Shown here: positions 12,187 to 23,949 of the stretch, one piece after another
Layout: the number at the start of each line of letters is the position of its first letter
Position numbering within the stretch: the first letter of the stretch is position 1
Source of the DNA: Ischnura elegans
Lineage: Eukaryota; Arthropoda; Insecta; Odonata; Coenagrionidae
Direction: 5' to 3'
NCBI RefSeq assembly: GCF_921293095.1
Contig: NC_060249.1
Span: 81,727,907 to 81,791,906, forward strand
DNA length: 64,000 nucleotides
Notes under the pieces: generated by a model
Told to the model about the DNA's origin: nothing
The model's input: only the letters and a program-made list of their open reading frames with translations
Databases searched by the model: none
Translations under genes and position numbers: made by a program

Positions 12187-13539
12187 TTAACCCTTAGAGG
12201 ACCAAGGGAGGGCTAAAAAATGTCCACCTTTTTATTTTTTCAATATTTTAAGTACTCATTCACCCAATAAAGATTTATAACTTCGTTATATTGTCAAATA
12301 TAGGTTTAAAAAGATAAATACATCTTGATGTATATGGAAAATTTTGTTCATACAACGTTATGAGAGCGTAAATACGCGGTGGACACAAAGTAACCCTCCC
12401 TTGGTCCAACCTGTGACATATTTTTCGACCGAATGGAATTGTCTAATGGGACAAATAGTTTTGTTTGGCATTATAATTTATAACTTAATTAGTGTAAATT
12501 AAGTATTAACGTTTATTTTAATTCAACAATAGGCTCCATATTGCATTTATTTATTTAAACTATAGGATTTAATTACTTTGATTTTATTTCACAAATTTCT
12601 ACTTTACATAGTTTCAATTATTATTCTATTCTAAGAAATCAGAATTCGTAAAAGTAGTTTTCAATGTATTTATATATTGATTACTTTTCTTTAAAAATTT
12701 TGAACTGTATGTTTAAAATAAATACTCTCTGTTTCTATTCACTTTGCTTACTCTTATAGGCTCTGCTTGACAGAATTATAAACTGATACATTATATCGAA
12801 AAAAAGCTTCTGAATACCCTTCTGAAATTTTGAATATTGAAGTCATTCCCTCTATAATACTTTCACAAAAACCTGTTTACTATATTTATTTTATTCACTC
12901 ATGAACAGGAAAGGGCGCAAAGAGCTCTATCCAGCCATTCATGAAGCATCTTTTGCAAAATGAATTTTTGCATACCCCCGAAACACTTTGGTTACCTATC
13001 TAATCAGACTCGCAAGAATTCGAAGTATTTTACCTTCATGTCAAACTGGAATGCCATTGATACGAAAATATGAGTGCAACAAGAACTAGCCCACTTTCTT
13101 ACCGTGATATTAGGGTTTTTAAATTTATGACACACCGGCTAATTTACTCAATACCTTCACCCTCACCCTCAGCTGCTGCGTGATTTGAACTCTCGCCATT
13201 CAAGATGCAATCTGTATACAATATAATGCAATTTATACAATCAGGATACAATCCCAAAATTACCTATCATACGGTGAGCATTTACGATGCATGGCATGCT
13301 GTCGGCAAAGCTCCTGTGAAATTTTGGTCCTCATGTTGACATCTAGAGCTACTATGCGGTGGCTTTTGAGTGAAAGGGTTTATATCTTTGAAAAGTTTTC
13401 CTATCTGCTTATCTACTTGACTGAGAGTGACGTGTAATGAGAATTGGAAATTACAGGTGACACAGAATAAATCAGTAATGAAGAATTGAGTGAAACCGTA
13501 GTCCATGTTAGAGAAATCAGTTCAGATAATGAAGTAAGG

Positions 13540-14692
13540 CAGGTGAAGGAAGTGACTTTTGTAGGAAAAAAGGCAGCTAGGAAGATATCGAGTACGTTGC
13601 AAAAATGGCAAGGAAAAACCTGAGTGATCCTCCTCGCGTGACTAGGCGAACCGTTCAAAATATATTGCGGAAAAAGAAATGTTTACTACCTGCTGGTAAG
13701 GAAAAGGATATGCGCAAGTCATTTGAAAAAATTTCAACCCTGAAATTCTTGACATGATTTTACGGCATACAAATGAAGAAGCAGAACGAGCTCGAAGTCT
13801 AAAAATGATACGGTAAAACTAAAATCCTTCGTAGGAGTTTTGATAGTGTTCGGTGCAAACAGTGATAGCAAGTTAGAATTGCATGATTGGTGGTTACATA
13901 GATTTGGAAGGTCCTCCTATATTGCTGCGAAGAGTTGAAACTGATTTCAGGAACTATTGCCTTATTTGATGAAAAGTCTACTCGGGGAAAGACAAAGATG
14001 AGAAGACAAAGTTGCGCTTATTTTTCGGTATTTCAAATGGTCAATGGGATATCACCCAAATATTACATTTGTGAACCCGATATGTTAGTTGATGAAATGT
14101 TATCATTGTTTAGGGGAAGGTGTAGATTTATAGTATTCATGAAACAATAACCAGGGTAGTATGGGATACTTATAAGAATGTTCGCCAACTGTTATGAGAG
14201 GTATGTGCTCAACATGGAAAATGTTACCTCAGAAAATAATGAACCATCAACAAGCAGAGGTTCAAACGAGTGAACGCCTGGTAGTCCCAATCAAGAATTA
14301 CTGGAGAAATATGTCAATGGGTAGATACTATAATTCTGTGGAGCCAGCACAAGAACTTTATGGATTGACTATGGTTGGAACTATGCAGAGTAACAGAAAA
14401 CGTATTCCTGAACAATCGAAGGGAACAGCTAGTCAGAAGATTTTTTCAAGTTTGTTTGAATTTACAGACCCGAGATCTGGGAGTCCACCGGTGACTCTTA
14501 TCATTCATCACCAAAGAGAAGCATAAGAAAAATATCATTTCTCTATCCATACAGCATATAGAAATCTATTCATATCCGATATAAATGTCAGTAATTGTTT
14601 CAAAAATAAATGTGACGTAAATTTGCTCTACTACAACACCAAAGGAGGAGTTGATGTTATTGATCAGATGCTAAGTATTCCACCAAAAGATC
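13540..14692 (+). pseudogene. piggyBac-like transposase pseudogene, 5' part
   Basis: The plus strand carries decayed piggyBac motifs in order: FDEKSTRGKT and LSLFRGRCRF (13970-14130), then VGTMQSNRKRIPEQ (14370-14420), then LLYYNTKGGVDVIDQML just before position 14680. These match the mid and late catalytic region of the family; KGGVD...DQM is diagnostic. Frameshifts and stops break the frame several times. The gene is cut at 14692 by the Copia element and resumes at 23695. Confidence 0.75.
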
Positions 14693-14938
14693 TGTTATAA
14701 GGAGTTATGGCAGTGGTAATAAGATTCACACAGCGTTAGTTCAACAGGATATATTCGGATATAAACGGATACAACTCAATGGTACATTAGGCGCGAACAC
14801 ACAGAGAGAACACTAGCGTGCACCGGAAGTGCGCGCGCACACAATCGACAAACATCCAATACAATCGATAGTATCGAACAATCGATACAGGATCATAGCA
14901 GACAGACATTAAGAAACTATTGAGCACACCCTTCAACA
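14693..14938 (-). repeat. Copia 3' LTR
   Basis: 246 bp with TG...CA ends: TGTTATAAGG at the low-coordinate end, CTTCAACA at the high one. It matches the other LTR almost base for base. Its outer side abuts the AGATC duplication inside the piggyBac-like transposase. Confidence 0.95.
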
Positions 14939-14947
14939 CTCCCCTTT
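14939..14947 (-). other. Copia polypurine tract
   Basis: Directly upstream of the 3' LTR on the minus strand the sequence reads AAAGGGGAG, the expected primer for plus-strand DNA synthesis. It lies just beyond the pol stop codon. Confidence 0.75.
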
Positions 14948-14949
14948 GC

Positions 14950-17900
14950 TCATAGTTGCAGCCCCAATTCTTTAGTGAACTTCTGAGTCTTTATACGGTT
15001 TAATCCCTTGGTTAAAATGTCATCTACATTTTCAGAGCTTGGGATGTGCTCATAAAATATTAAACCCTTGGATACACAGTCTTTGACATAAAAGTAACGC
15101 ACTTGGACATGCTTTGAACTTTCGGCAACAACCTCATCTTTGGACCATGAAATGGCTCCCAGGTTATCACAAAAAATTTTACATGGTTGAGGACAGTAAA
15201 AGGATTGCCCTAATTCCTTCAACAAGGATGATACCCATACAACCTCTCTAGCTGCTTCCTGCATTGCAACAAATTCTGCCTCACATGTTGATTGAGACAC
15301 AATCTTTTGCTTCCTTGACAACCAAGACACAGCACTGCCAGCCAGTATAAAGACATACCCACTCCTGGATTTTCTGTCCACTGTGCAGCCTGCGAAGTCT
15401 GAATCACAAAACACCCTTAAAGTTTTCCCAGTCTTTCGATAAACAAGTTTCAACTCTTTCGTTTTGAGCAAATACTTAAACACACGCTTCACAGCTCTCC
15501 AATCAGACAAAGTAGGATTTACACACTTTTGACTTAGTTTACCTATGGCACATGCAACATCTGGACGGCTTACCGTGGCAACATACATTATATGACCAAT
15601 AGCTTGTTCATACAATTTTTTATCAAAGGGTTCATCACAATCAATATCAAAACCAGCTTCACACTCCTTAGCTAAAGGTGTTGACACCCCAGTCTCATTC
15701 ATAATATCAAATAACTCTAACATTTGACTCACTTGGGCAGATTGGTCGAACACAACTGTCTCACTGTCAGGCATATGTAGATGAACAGAAAGAAATTGGG
15801 TGTCAGAGCCCAACATTTTGACATCCAACTTTTCTTTAATCTTGCCCTTAAAACCTTCAATCATAGACCTTTTCCCAACAATCAAAAAATCGTCAACATA
15901 CACAGCCACAATGAGATCCTTAGTTTCATTTACATATACACATGAATCACTCAAACAAGGTTTCAAGTCCATACCCTTCAAAATATTGTTTATGTGTTTG
16001 AACCACATTCTCCCTGCTTGCTTCAACCCATAGAGACTTTTCTTTAGTTTGCACACATATTGGTTCCTATTCTTTCCCTCAATTTCGAAAAATTCAGGTT
16101 GCTCCATATATATGTCCTCATCTAAGACACTGTTCAGGTAAGCGCACTCAACATCAATGTGTTCATAACACCATTCATTCTCAGCACAGAGAGCAAGTAA
16201 AATCCTCAATGTTCTGCGTTTTACAATTGGACTGAAGGTTTCAGTGAAGTCCACCCCAGGTCTCTGCCAGAATCCCCTTGCTACAAGTCTAGCCTTAGGT
16301 CTGTTTGAGTCCCTTTTAATACTTAGAACCCACTTACAATCGATCACATTTGTATTTAACGGTCTCTTGACAATGTCCCAGACATCCTTTTTGTAAAGGT
16401 TCTCTAATTCAGCCTCCATAGCTAATCTCCATTTTCCAGATTCATTTCCCCTTAAGGCATCATTTACAGAAATGGACACACACAGATCTTGAGCCCTACA
16501 AATCATTGCAATGTTCCCACAACAAGAATGAGTCTTTTCTTTTCGAAGTCTGGAAGACCTCCTAGGAGCAAGTACATTTTCAACTCCCAAGTTAACCCCA
16601 TCGTCAAGTACCCCCTCATGATTTTCATCTCCATTCATCAAGTTCTCCAAGAAAAAATCATCATCTCCTTCCTCATACTCACCATCACTCTGGACTTCAG
16701 GCTCATCCGGGTCAAAGGTCCCTTCATCATCCACATGCCATATCCAATCATTACATCTCCTTGGAATGTGAGTGATTTCACACATCTCTTTACACGGGAA
16801 CACCCTCTCCTCAAAACGTACATGACATGATATAATGACACTCCTACCTTTTGGCAAATAGATTCTGTACCCCTTCACTTCTCTATCATATCCCACAAAA
16901 ATACCTTCATCTGCCCTACAGTCAAACTTATTTCCAGTTGGACTCACCAGATACCAGACCTTACAACCAAACACCCGCAATCTAGAAAGCTCCCCTTGGA
17001 TGTCAGCCTTCTCTCCTTTCCATAATTCCAAGGGAATTTTGTTCTCAATTGCAGACGATGGACACAAATTTCTGATATGACATGCTGAACTTATTGCTTC
17101 AGCACACAAGAAAACAGGAAGCCCTGCTTGAATAAGCAAACACCTTGCCATTTCCACTAGTGTTCTATTGGCACGTTCAGACACACCATTTTGCTCGGGG
17201 TTTCTAGGCACACTTTTCCGATGCAGAATACCCTCAGCCTTCAAATAATTCTCAAACTCAACACTTGTGTATTCGCCACCATTGTCTGATTGAAAAACAC
17301 TTATTTTCACCTGATGCTGAGCCTCAACCTCTCTCTGGTATTCTCTAAAGCATTTAAATACTTCACTTTTTTTCTTGATTATCCTGACATTTGTGAATCG
17401 AGAGAAATCATCAATGAAAGTCACAAAATAATGACCTCCCCCCAACGATTGACACTGTGCCCTGCCACTTACGTCACTGTGGACAATTTCTAAAGGGCGT
17501 TCACAATTGTGATGAGCAACTTTCGGAAATGGCAACTTAGTCATTTTACCCTTCACACAGACTTCACATAATTCATCGTCCCTTTTGGAATCCTCTTTCT
17601 TGAGATCAAGACCTGGGATTCTGTTCATAGCACCTTCATGGAGATGTCCTAATCTCTCGTGCCACAACGTACTCTTGAAGGCTTTGGCCTGAAATACTTC
17701 GATTTCTGTACCACCATTGCACTCATCGTTGACAGAAACATTTGCGACGTAGCTCTCATCTGGCTCAGTCTCTAAATAATATACACCATTTTCCACTAAG
17801 GCATTGAACAACACATCACCGTCATCATGCTCTCCAATAGCTTCATTTAATCTGAACACGGTCTGTACACCTTTCTTCGCCAGCTGTCTGACAGACACAA
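14950..17900 (-). CDS. Copia pol: integrase, reverse transcriptase, RNase H
   Basis: An open frame of about 980 codons without a stop, read from 17900 down to 14950. In order it shows the GAG-pre-integrase motif HERLGHLHEGAM (near residue 83), then the integrase core with HSDVSG, FQSDNGGEY and NPEQNGVSERANRT (residues about 145-250). The reverse transcriptase follows with KARLVARGFWQRPGVDF, LYGLKQAGRMW and the catalytic YVDD (about 510-680). The RNase H has CDSDFAGC, QKIVSQSTCEAEF and later SSKHVQVRYFYVKD (about 860-950). All catalytic motifs look intact. The true frame continues upstream on the far side of TIR element 2. The first few codons of the open frame beyond 17900 come from that element's terminus, not from Copia. 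Confidence 0.95.
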
Positions 17901-17924
17901 CCCACACAGCACAAAGTGAATAAT

Positions 17925-18645
17925 ATGCACATAATATTCAAATATTATGCGAATATTATGCCACCACAATGGTATAAAACGTGCATAATATGTACATAAT
18001 ATGTGCATATAAATGGTATAATGTCCTCATAAATTGCGATATATGCGCATAATATGCGGAATATATGCACTGATGGAATGGCATAATATTTGCATATATA
18101 CGGAATATATGCACCTTTTATGTACATAAAAGGTGCATATAAATGGTATAATGTCCTCATATATTCCGTATATATGCAAATATTATGCCATTCCATCAGT
18201 GCATATATTCCGCATATTATGCGCATATATCGCAATTTATGAGGACATTATACCATTTATATGCACATATTATGTACATTTTATGCACAATTTATACCGT
18301 TGATGTGGCTATATATATGCACATATTATACCCATATATATGCTCCTTTTATGTACATATTATGCACGATTTATACCATTGATGTGGCTATATATATGCG
18401 CATATTATACCCATATATACCATTTATATGCACCTTTTATGTACATATTATGCAAAATTTATACCATGGATGTGGCCTAAAATATATGCGCATATTATGC
18501 CCATATATACTATTTCTATGCTCCTTTTATGTACATTTTATGCATGATTTATTCCATTGATGTGGGCTGCCATATAGTTGCATATTATGCACATATATAC
18601 CATATCTACGCACCTTTTATGCACATTTTATACCGTTGATGTGTG
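17925..18645. repeat. Tandem array of about 80-90 bp, left arm of TIR element 2
   Basis: Words such as GCATATTATGCCCATATATA, CCTTTTATGTACATATTATG and TTTATACCATTGATGTGGC recur. GATGTGG(C/G) marks fall near 18302, 18381, 18469, 18559 and 18637. Confidence 0.85.
18001..18268. repeat. Long palindrome, arms of about 108 bp
   Basis: The arm at 18001-18110 is matched almost perfectly in reverse by 18160-18268. The spacer contains a second small palindrome, TTTTATGTACATAAAA. The AT-rich arms could extrude as a cruciform. Confidence 0.9.
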
Positions 18646-19187
18646 ATAATATGCAGTTACATTATATTCGAAAATTACATAAATAAAAAGTGATTTCTGG
18701 AAACGAGGAGAAATTTAATAAATCGTTCATCTAGAGACACCATAGGTACATTGCACTAAAACAGGGCACAATCCTCCTACCTTCAGCGTTGTATCACAAA
18801 TTTTCAAACATTCAGTTAGGAGTCCTATATCATCGCAAATTTGGTTGAAATAACATGTAAATGACATCTAAAGGCAAACATTCACCCTTCCATAATCGTT
18901 ACTCATGAAATTGAGATTAAAAAGCACAAAGTATGTCACACGAATTCACAATCACAACACTCGCGATGATTCCTTCCATGACATCCGCATGGTTGAACAT
19001 CTACGGTCTTTTCTTAACGAATGTATTATAAATGGTCCAAAATGTGATTCCAAACCACTAAAAGGTCTTCTAATCGCATAATTGTCTATGACTTATAGAG
19101 TTGTGGCGAGCAATCACGCTAATGATGTAAGCAAGCCGTTCTTGAAAATACACTCAGAAACAATAAAGATCATATTGTCACTAATAA

Positions 19188-19579
19188 TCACAAATTAAAA
19201 TAATTATATGCATATATCATCAAGTATGTGATATCTTCAGGGCGAAAGTGCAGCTCACAACCTGGATCAGTACCTAATTGCCAAAACTTCGTCTTTCCTT
19301 GGAATAGCCTTCCTTCACTTTTCAAGCTGGGACTCTGACTGAAAAAGTACCGTCATAATATATACATTTAGGTAATTAAAAACTGGGAATAACTCTCAAA
19401 ATTAGGAGCGTAATAATTTCAGATTTGCTTGCAAACCCTATGACAAACGACAACGACTCACGTGTACTTACTTTGATTTTAAATAAAGTCCTGTTCTTCA
19501 TACCATGAAGTTTATTATTCCTTATCGTATATGCGTTACCAGAATAGTACTGTGACATAAAATAGCTCCGTAAACCCAT
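19188..19579 (-). CDS. Possible two-exon small gene in TIR element 2
   Basis: On the minus strand an ATG at 19579 (context GAAAAGATGGG) opens 36 codons to 19472. A near-consensus donor, AAA/GTAAGT, follows. About 130 bases on is a pyrimidine-rich stretch with CAG acceptors at 19339-19341 and 19335-19337. Using the second acceptor, exon 2 (19334-19188) stays in frame for 48 codons to a TGA, giving about 84 residues; the first acceptor would stop early. KTKFWQLGTDPGCELHFRPE lies in exon 2. I recognise no domain. Upstream, two GCCATATTGCCGT words and a gttagt-rich tract resemble a promoter. It could be a captured gene fragment or part of the element's own gene. Confidence 0.35.
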
Positions 19580-19894
19580 CTTTTCCTCATTAATCTTAGA
19601 TTTTTCAATTTACGTTCAATTCACCCAACTACGGCAATATGGCTACGGCAACAACTAACAACACTAACAATGACTAACAACTGCTAACAATGCTAACAAC
19701 GACGCAACGGCAATATGGCTACCAAGCTGACTACCTCGCCAGACCGGAGTATGCCGGTGTGGAAAATAAAACAATAATAATAATTGCGGAGTATTCTGCG
19801 AATGATACGAAATTGTTAGTGATATATTAAAACATAATTTTTCACATTTTTTTTATACAGAGGATGTATGATCATCGATTTTTACGGATACAAT

Positions 19895-20730
19895 CACAGT
19901 TTACGACGGCATAATATTTAAATATTATGTGCATATTATTCGAATTTTATGAACAAGATCGACGGAATATTATTTGCATTTTATACGTATCCATTTATGC
20001 AACTTTTATACTGAAAAGAATTTTGAGTTTGCTGGGTGGCCGTTAATTAATGATTCTTATAAGAATCATAATTAACGATGAAATGTTACTAACAACGAAA
20101 TAATATACATATTATGTCAATATTATTAATAGTTTACGGCAGCATAATATTTAAATATTATGTGCATATTATTCGTATATTATGTGCATAATCGACGGAA
20201 TATTATTTGCATATTATGCCTATCCATTTATGCAACTTTTATACTGAATAGATTTTGAGTTTGCTGGGTGGCCGTTAATTAATGATTCTTATAAGAATCA
20301 TAATTAATGATAAAATGTTACTAACAACGAAATAATATGCATATAATGTCAATATTATTAATAGTTTACGGCGGCATAATATTTAAATATAATGTGAATA
20401 TTATTCGCATATTATGTGCATAATCGACGGAATATTATTTGCATATTATGCCTATCCATTTATGCAACTTTTATACTGAATAGGATTTTTGAGTTTGCTG
20501 GGTGGCTGCTGATTTATGATTCTTATATGAATCATAATTAACGATGAAATGTTACTAACAATGTAATAATATACATATTATGTCAATATTATAGTAATAG
20601 TTTACGGCGGCATAATATTTAAATATTATGTGCATAATATTCGCATATTATGTGCATAATCGACGGAATATTATTTGCATATTATACCTATCCATTTATG
20701 CAACTTTTATACGGTATAAATTTTGAGTGT
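19895..20730. repeat. 233-bp tandem array, right arm of TIR element 2
   Basis: About 3.5 units, each starting GTTTACGGCGGCATAATATT (19899, 20132, 20365, 20599) and containing CCATTTATGCAACTTTTATAC and GAGTTTGCTGGGTGG. The last word resembles the element's own terminus, so terminal sequence is reiterated inside the arm. Confidence 0.9.
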
Positions 20731-20742
20731 GCTGTGTGGGAA

Positions 20743-21747
20743 GATTCACGTCCAACTCAGGTACCCACAGAGCATTTGATAGTGACAAGGTCCAGCCCCC
20801 ACAAGAGTTTGCTAACTTGATGACAATAGTTCCCTTCCCCTTCACGGCCAGACGTCCCTTTCCAATCTTTACTTCTCCGGTGGCAGGTTGGAAATCGAAA
20901 AATCGGTGACGGTCTGGCGTCATGTGGTTCGAAGCACATGAATCTAGGTAACTAACACACTTTCTTTGGGAGCAAGCCAAAGCAAACGCCGATATGAGTC
21001 CTTTAAACTTCGGCTTGTCCCCTCCTTTCTCTTGTCTCTCCCGTGACTCCTCGCCTTTTTCTTTTCTTTCCTCCGACTTGTCTCCCCTTGGCGCCCCACA
21101 CTGGTAAGAAATGTGGCCCCACTTACCACACTTATAGCATTTCTGATCAGCAGTGCTCCTCTGCTTTCCGTTGTTGGCTGCTCTCGTCCTGCTGAACTTC
21201 CGCGCTGCCAACGCACTGCCATGTTCAGAGGACTCCGCAGCATTAATCCTTCTCTCCTCAAGCAGAAGGTCTGCCTTCACCGCCCTAGACGTCAGTTTCT
21301 CATTGATCTTTGTTATTCTCACATACGTAGAATACTGTGGATCCTTCACGAGTCCCGCCAATATAAAGGAGGCCACAACGTGGTCTTGGAATACGATGCC
21401 GTTTTTGGTTAATTTACCGCAGAGCTCCTGTATCCTCCCAGTGTACGCTGAGATGTCCATCGCCTCTGTCTTCTCAATGCTACCCAGCTCTCGGAGACAC
21501 ATAGCTATATCCATGGATGTAGCCCTCCCATGAATCTCTTCTAAGGTGTCCCAACACTCCTTGGCTGACCTCAAATGGCTGATGTCTGTGAGATACTCCG
21601 GGCGCACATGCCGGAAAATGTATGCGCGAGCCTTGTTGTCCTTGCGCATATTTTCTGGTCTCTTCAACTCGTCTGCACTCAGCCCCGGGTTGATTGCGTC
21701 CCAGCAGTTCAGAAAAATCATCGACGCCTCCGACATGGTCCTCCAAT
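20743..21747 (-). CDS. Copia gag with zinc knuckle and protease, main part
   Basis: Read down from 21747, the frame opens with the WRTMSEASMIFLN Copia capsid-like region and continues through ECWDTLEEIHG. A CX2CX4HX4C zinc knuckle, CYKCGKWGHISYQC, follows. A lysine/glutamate-rich linker comes next, then the aspartic protease with YLDSCASNHMT. The usual protease signature is Asp-Ser/Thr-Gly; here the glycine position is cysteine, which may weaken or abolish cleavage. The frame joins pol once TIR element 2 is removed. The first 25 codons lie beyond TIR element 3, at 23288-23362. Confidence 0.9.
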
Positions 21748-23287
21748 CCCAGGTAACATTTTTGGTTGGCCCTCTGTTGGCAGATGGTGGGACACAGCGG
21801 TTGGCCCATGGTATGATTTGGCCACCTCGCCAACCGTATCCCAACCAACGATTCCCCAACGATGGGCCAACAGAGCATTACAGTCGGGCCTTCGTATTCC
21901 CAACCCAAGGCCAACAAATCTCCAACGATATACCGTTGGCCCTTTTAAATTCTGCCATCCGTTTCCCAACAAAAGCTATATTTTACTGGCATTTCTCATT
22001 TTTATAGAATGAGAGTTAAATTAATTTACCTTCTCACTTGATATGATACCGGTAGATAGAATCTTTACCTTTAACTCCCTATAAAAAAAAATGAAATTAA
22101 ATACATTAACAATCAATGCTATAGGACAAAGTAAGGTTACAGTGGTTAAAAGTGGAAAACAAAAAATCAATATCAGTTCAGAAGGTCCCCAACTTTTATT
22201 TTCACAAATTAGGACAATTTTTATTAGGACAAAATTAGGAAAATTTCAACAGCACCTTTCCATATTACAATATGGCACACACAAAAACTGTCCATCTTCT
22301 TTGTAGGGTAACAAAACACACTTAGATAAAATCTGGGTGGACTGCAATTTTCATCCAGGTACTAATTTTTTTACTACAAATATACCAATGGTACCACTTC
22401 TAAGAGGTAATTCAAAGAAATCCTCCTTAATTTCAAACATGTCACACTGCAAGATGTACACCCCTGAGTTATTTGATTCAATTGCCTTCACAATTCCTAT
22501 TTTCTGGTCTTTGGTAACGAAATTGTTAAGTTTAGTCCATTTTACTTAATTGGATTAATAAGTGCAAGATTTAGGGATATTAATAGCAATCACAGAAACA
22601 CTGATTGAGTATAATAGTTGATGTATTTTCCATAAAATAATAATTGTGCAGTTGTTATTTAGGTTTACTCATACAAATTCAATCTCATTCTCTTCAGAGA
22701 GGACTAAATCACTCACTTTGTCCATTGAAACACTGTTTTCATTAAAACTTCCACTTATACTAGATATGCCACAATCTGAAAAAATATACATATCGATCTA
22801 TCTAAATTAATGATGAAAAGTTTAAAATTCCACGAAACTATCTGTTTAAGGTAAAATGATTTTAGGAATGCCAGTTTTGTAAGACTTACCAAATGAGGTC
22901 AATGACTTATTTTTGTTAGAAGCACTCGACTTATTTTATTTAACTGCTATCACAAAGACATAGTGAATGATTAACATATAAAAGCAATCCCTAACAACCA
23001 AACAAGTTTTGGTTGTTAGGTTGCTAGGGAACCATGTGAACCGTATCCTGCAACGTATGCAATCGTACTATAATGGTATGATGTCCCAACGGTGGCCCAA
23101 TGATAATCCATTTCGTAGGGCCATCGTTGGGGATTTCCGTTGGGCCAACAGCATAAACCGTTTCGTTGGGCCGACGAACTATATCTGCGTTGGGCCAACA
23201 GTGGAATTTGGTAGGCATATCCACCCACAATGAGCCAACCGTGACTACGGTTCCCCAACCGAGGCCCAACGGTCAATGTTACTTGGG
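21748..23287. mobile_element. TIR element 3 inserted in Copia gag
   Basis: The termini CCCAGGTAACATT and, in reverse, CCCAAGTAACATT differ at one position. AT flanks both sides (21746-21747 and 23288-23289). With one AT counted, the gag N-terminal codons and the rest of gag read in one frame. Each arm (about 21765-21960 and 23040-23275) is made of GTTGGCCCAACGG-like words. The core contains one copy of a spliced-looking gene segment that recurs in TIR element 5. Confidence 0.85.
22669..22929 (-). CDS. Two-exon gene segment, copy A (in TIR element 3)
   Basis: On the minus strand a 40-nt exon (22929-22890) ends TTTG/GTAAGT. A 114-nt intron ending TTTTTTCAG follows, then a terminal exon (22775-22669) to TGA. 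Spliced, the frame is open and serine/asparagine-rich (ISGSFNENSVSMDKVSDLV). Upstream of the 40-nt exon the same frame has an immediate stop, so an earlier intron is needed, with a candidate AG just before the exon. Copy B at 24957-25206 keeps the same splice sites and frame. The function is not recognised. It may be the 3' end of an element gene or a captured host gene. Confidence 0.4.
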
Positions 23288-23362
23288 ATATTCGTAATTA
23301 TCCTTGCTCAGGATTGGATTCATTTGCCTATCCGAATCCAGCAACTCATCTTGATCCGCCAT
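23288..23362 (-). CDS. Copia gag N-terminus, separated from the rest
   Basis: An ATG at 23362 starts 25 codons that end at the border of TIR element 3, with the motif NPILSKDNYE typical of the N-terminal capsid of Copia elements. Gag continues at 21747. The leader between this ATG and the primer-binding site is about 70 bases. Confidence 0.85.
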
Positions 23363-23429
23363 GGTCTCGCCTTTTCTATTATGTCCAATTTACCTAATCA
23401 CTAACGTCTATCACCACACAGCACGATCC

Positions 23430-23443
23430 CTGGGCCCATAACC
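23430..23443 (-). other. Copia primer-binding site
   Basis: Immediately inside the 5' LTR the minus strand reads GGTTATGGGCCCAG. This is complementary to the anticodon arm of initiator tRNA-Met, the half-tRNA primer known for copia-group elements. Confidence 0.85.
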
Positions 23444-23689
23444 TGTTATAAGGAGTTATGGCAGTGGTAATAAGATTCACACAGCGTTAGTTCAACAGGA
23501 TATATTCGGATATAAACGGATACAACTCAATGGTACATTAGGCGCGAACACACAGAGAGAACACTAGCGTGCACCGGAAGTGCGCGCGCACACAATCGAC
23601 AAACATCCAATACAATCGATAGTATCGAACAATCGATTCAGGATCATAGCAGACAGACATTAAGAAACTATTTAGCACACCCTTCAACA
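23444..23689 (-). repeat. Copia 5' LTR
   Basis: 246 bp, TG...CA ends, nearly identical to the 3' LTR. The outer flank is the AGATC duplication at 23690-23694. Confidence 0.95.
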
Positions 23690-23694
23690 AGATC

Positions 23695-23949
23695 GACAAG
23701 AAGTTGGACAATCTGTCTTCTTTACACTAATCGACATTGCTGCCCTAAATGAATTCTCTCTTTTTATACTCATTTTCCATTCATTATACTCATAACCACA
23801 TTTTATTGATGATGGAAGGGGTCGCGGATAGAAAAATACATCCGTCATATGTTCCTGTCAAAGTAATTGGCACAGGAAGTTTCCACGCGTGCAGCAACGC
23901 ACTCACATCAAAAAGAGAAAAACTAAACAAATTATAAAAAAACTATGAT
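23695..23949 (+). pseudogene. piggyBac-like transposase pseudogene, middle part
   Basis: Directly after the Copia duplication the sequence continues the transposase of piggyBac-like element 2, with a decayed VFFTLIDIAALNEF-like stretch that follows the DQM motif in this family. It then becomes a lysine-rich tail and is cut by TIR element 4 at 23951. Confidence 0.6.

Larger units (their letters stand above)
17901..20740. mobile_element. TIR element 2 inserted in Copia gag-pol
   Basis: The termini are CCCACACAGCAC (17901) and GTGCTGTGTGGG (ending 20740), flanked by AA on both sides (17899-17900 and 20741-20742). Counting the AA once, the Copia frame runs from the protease end into the pre-integrase region without a shift, so the boundaries and the 2-bp duplication are well fixed. 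The left arm is an 80-90-bp tandem array with a large palindrome. The right arm is a 233-bp tandem array. The core has a possible two-exon gene on the minus strand. No transposase was recognised. Confidence 0.85.
14693..23689 (-). mobile_element. Full-length Copia LTR retrotransposon
   Basis: Two 246-bp LTRs (14693-14938 and 23444-23689) differ at only a couple of positions. The element is flanked by a perfect 5-bp duplication, AGATC (14688-14692 and 23690-23694). A primer-binding site, a polypurine tract and gag-pol in Copia order are all present on the minus strand. Two TIR elements (17901-20740 and 21748-23287) interrupt the coding region. Near-identical LTRs and a stop-free pol indicate a recent insertion, so the two inner insertions are more recent still. 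Confidence 0.95.

Noticed and set aside
17945..18560. Several open frames full of CTYYTHIYAPFMYI-like repeats on both strands
   Set aside because: They come from the AT-rich tandem array and palindrome of TIR element 2.
21480..22012. Open frames of 145-153 codons on both strands overlapping Copia gag and TIR element 3
   Set aside because: They are shadows of gag or read across the element border and its GTTGGCC array; no independent support.
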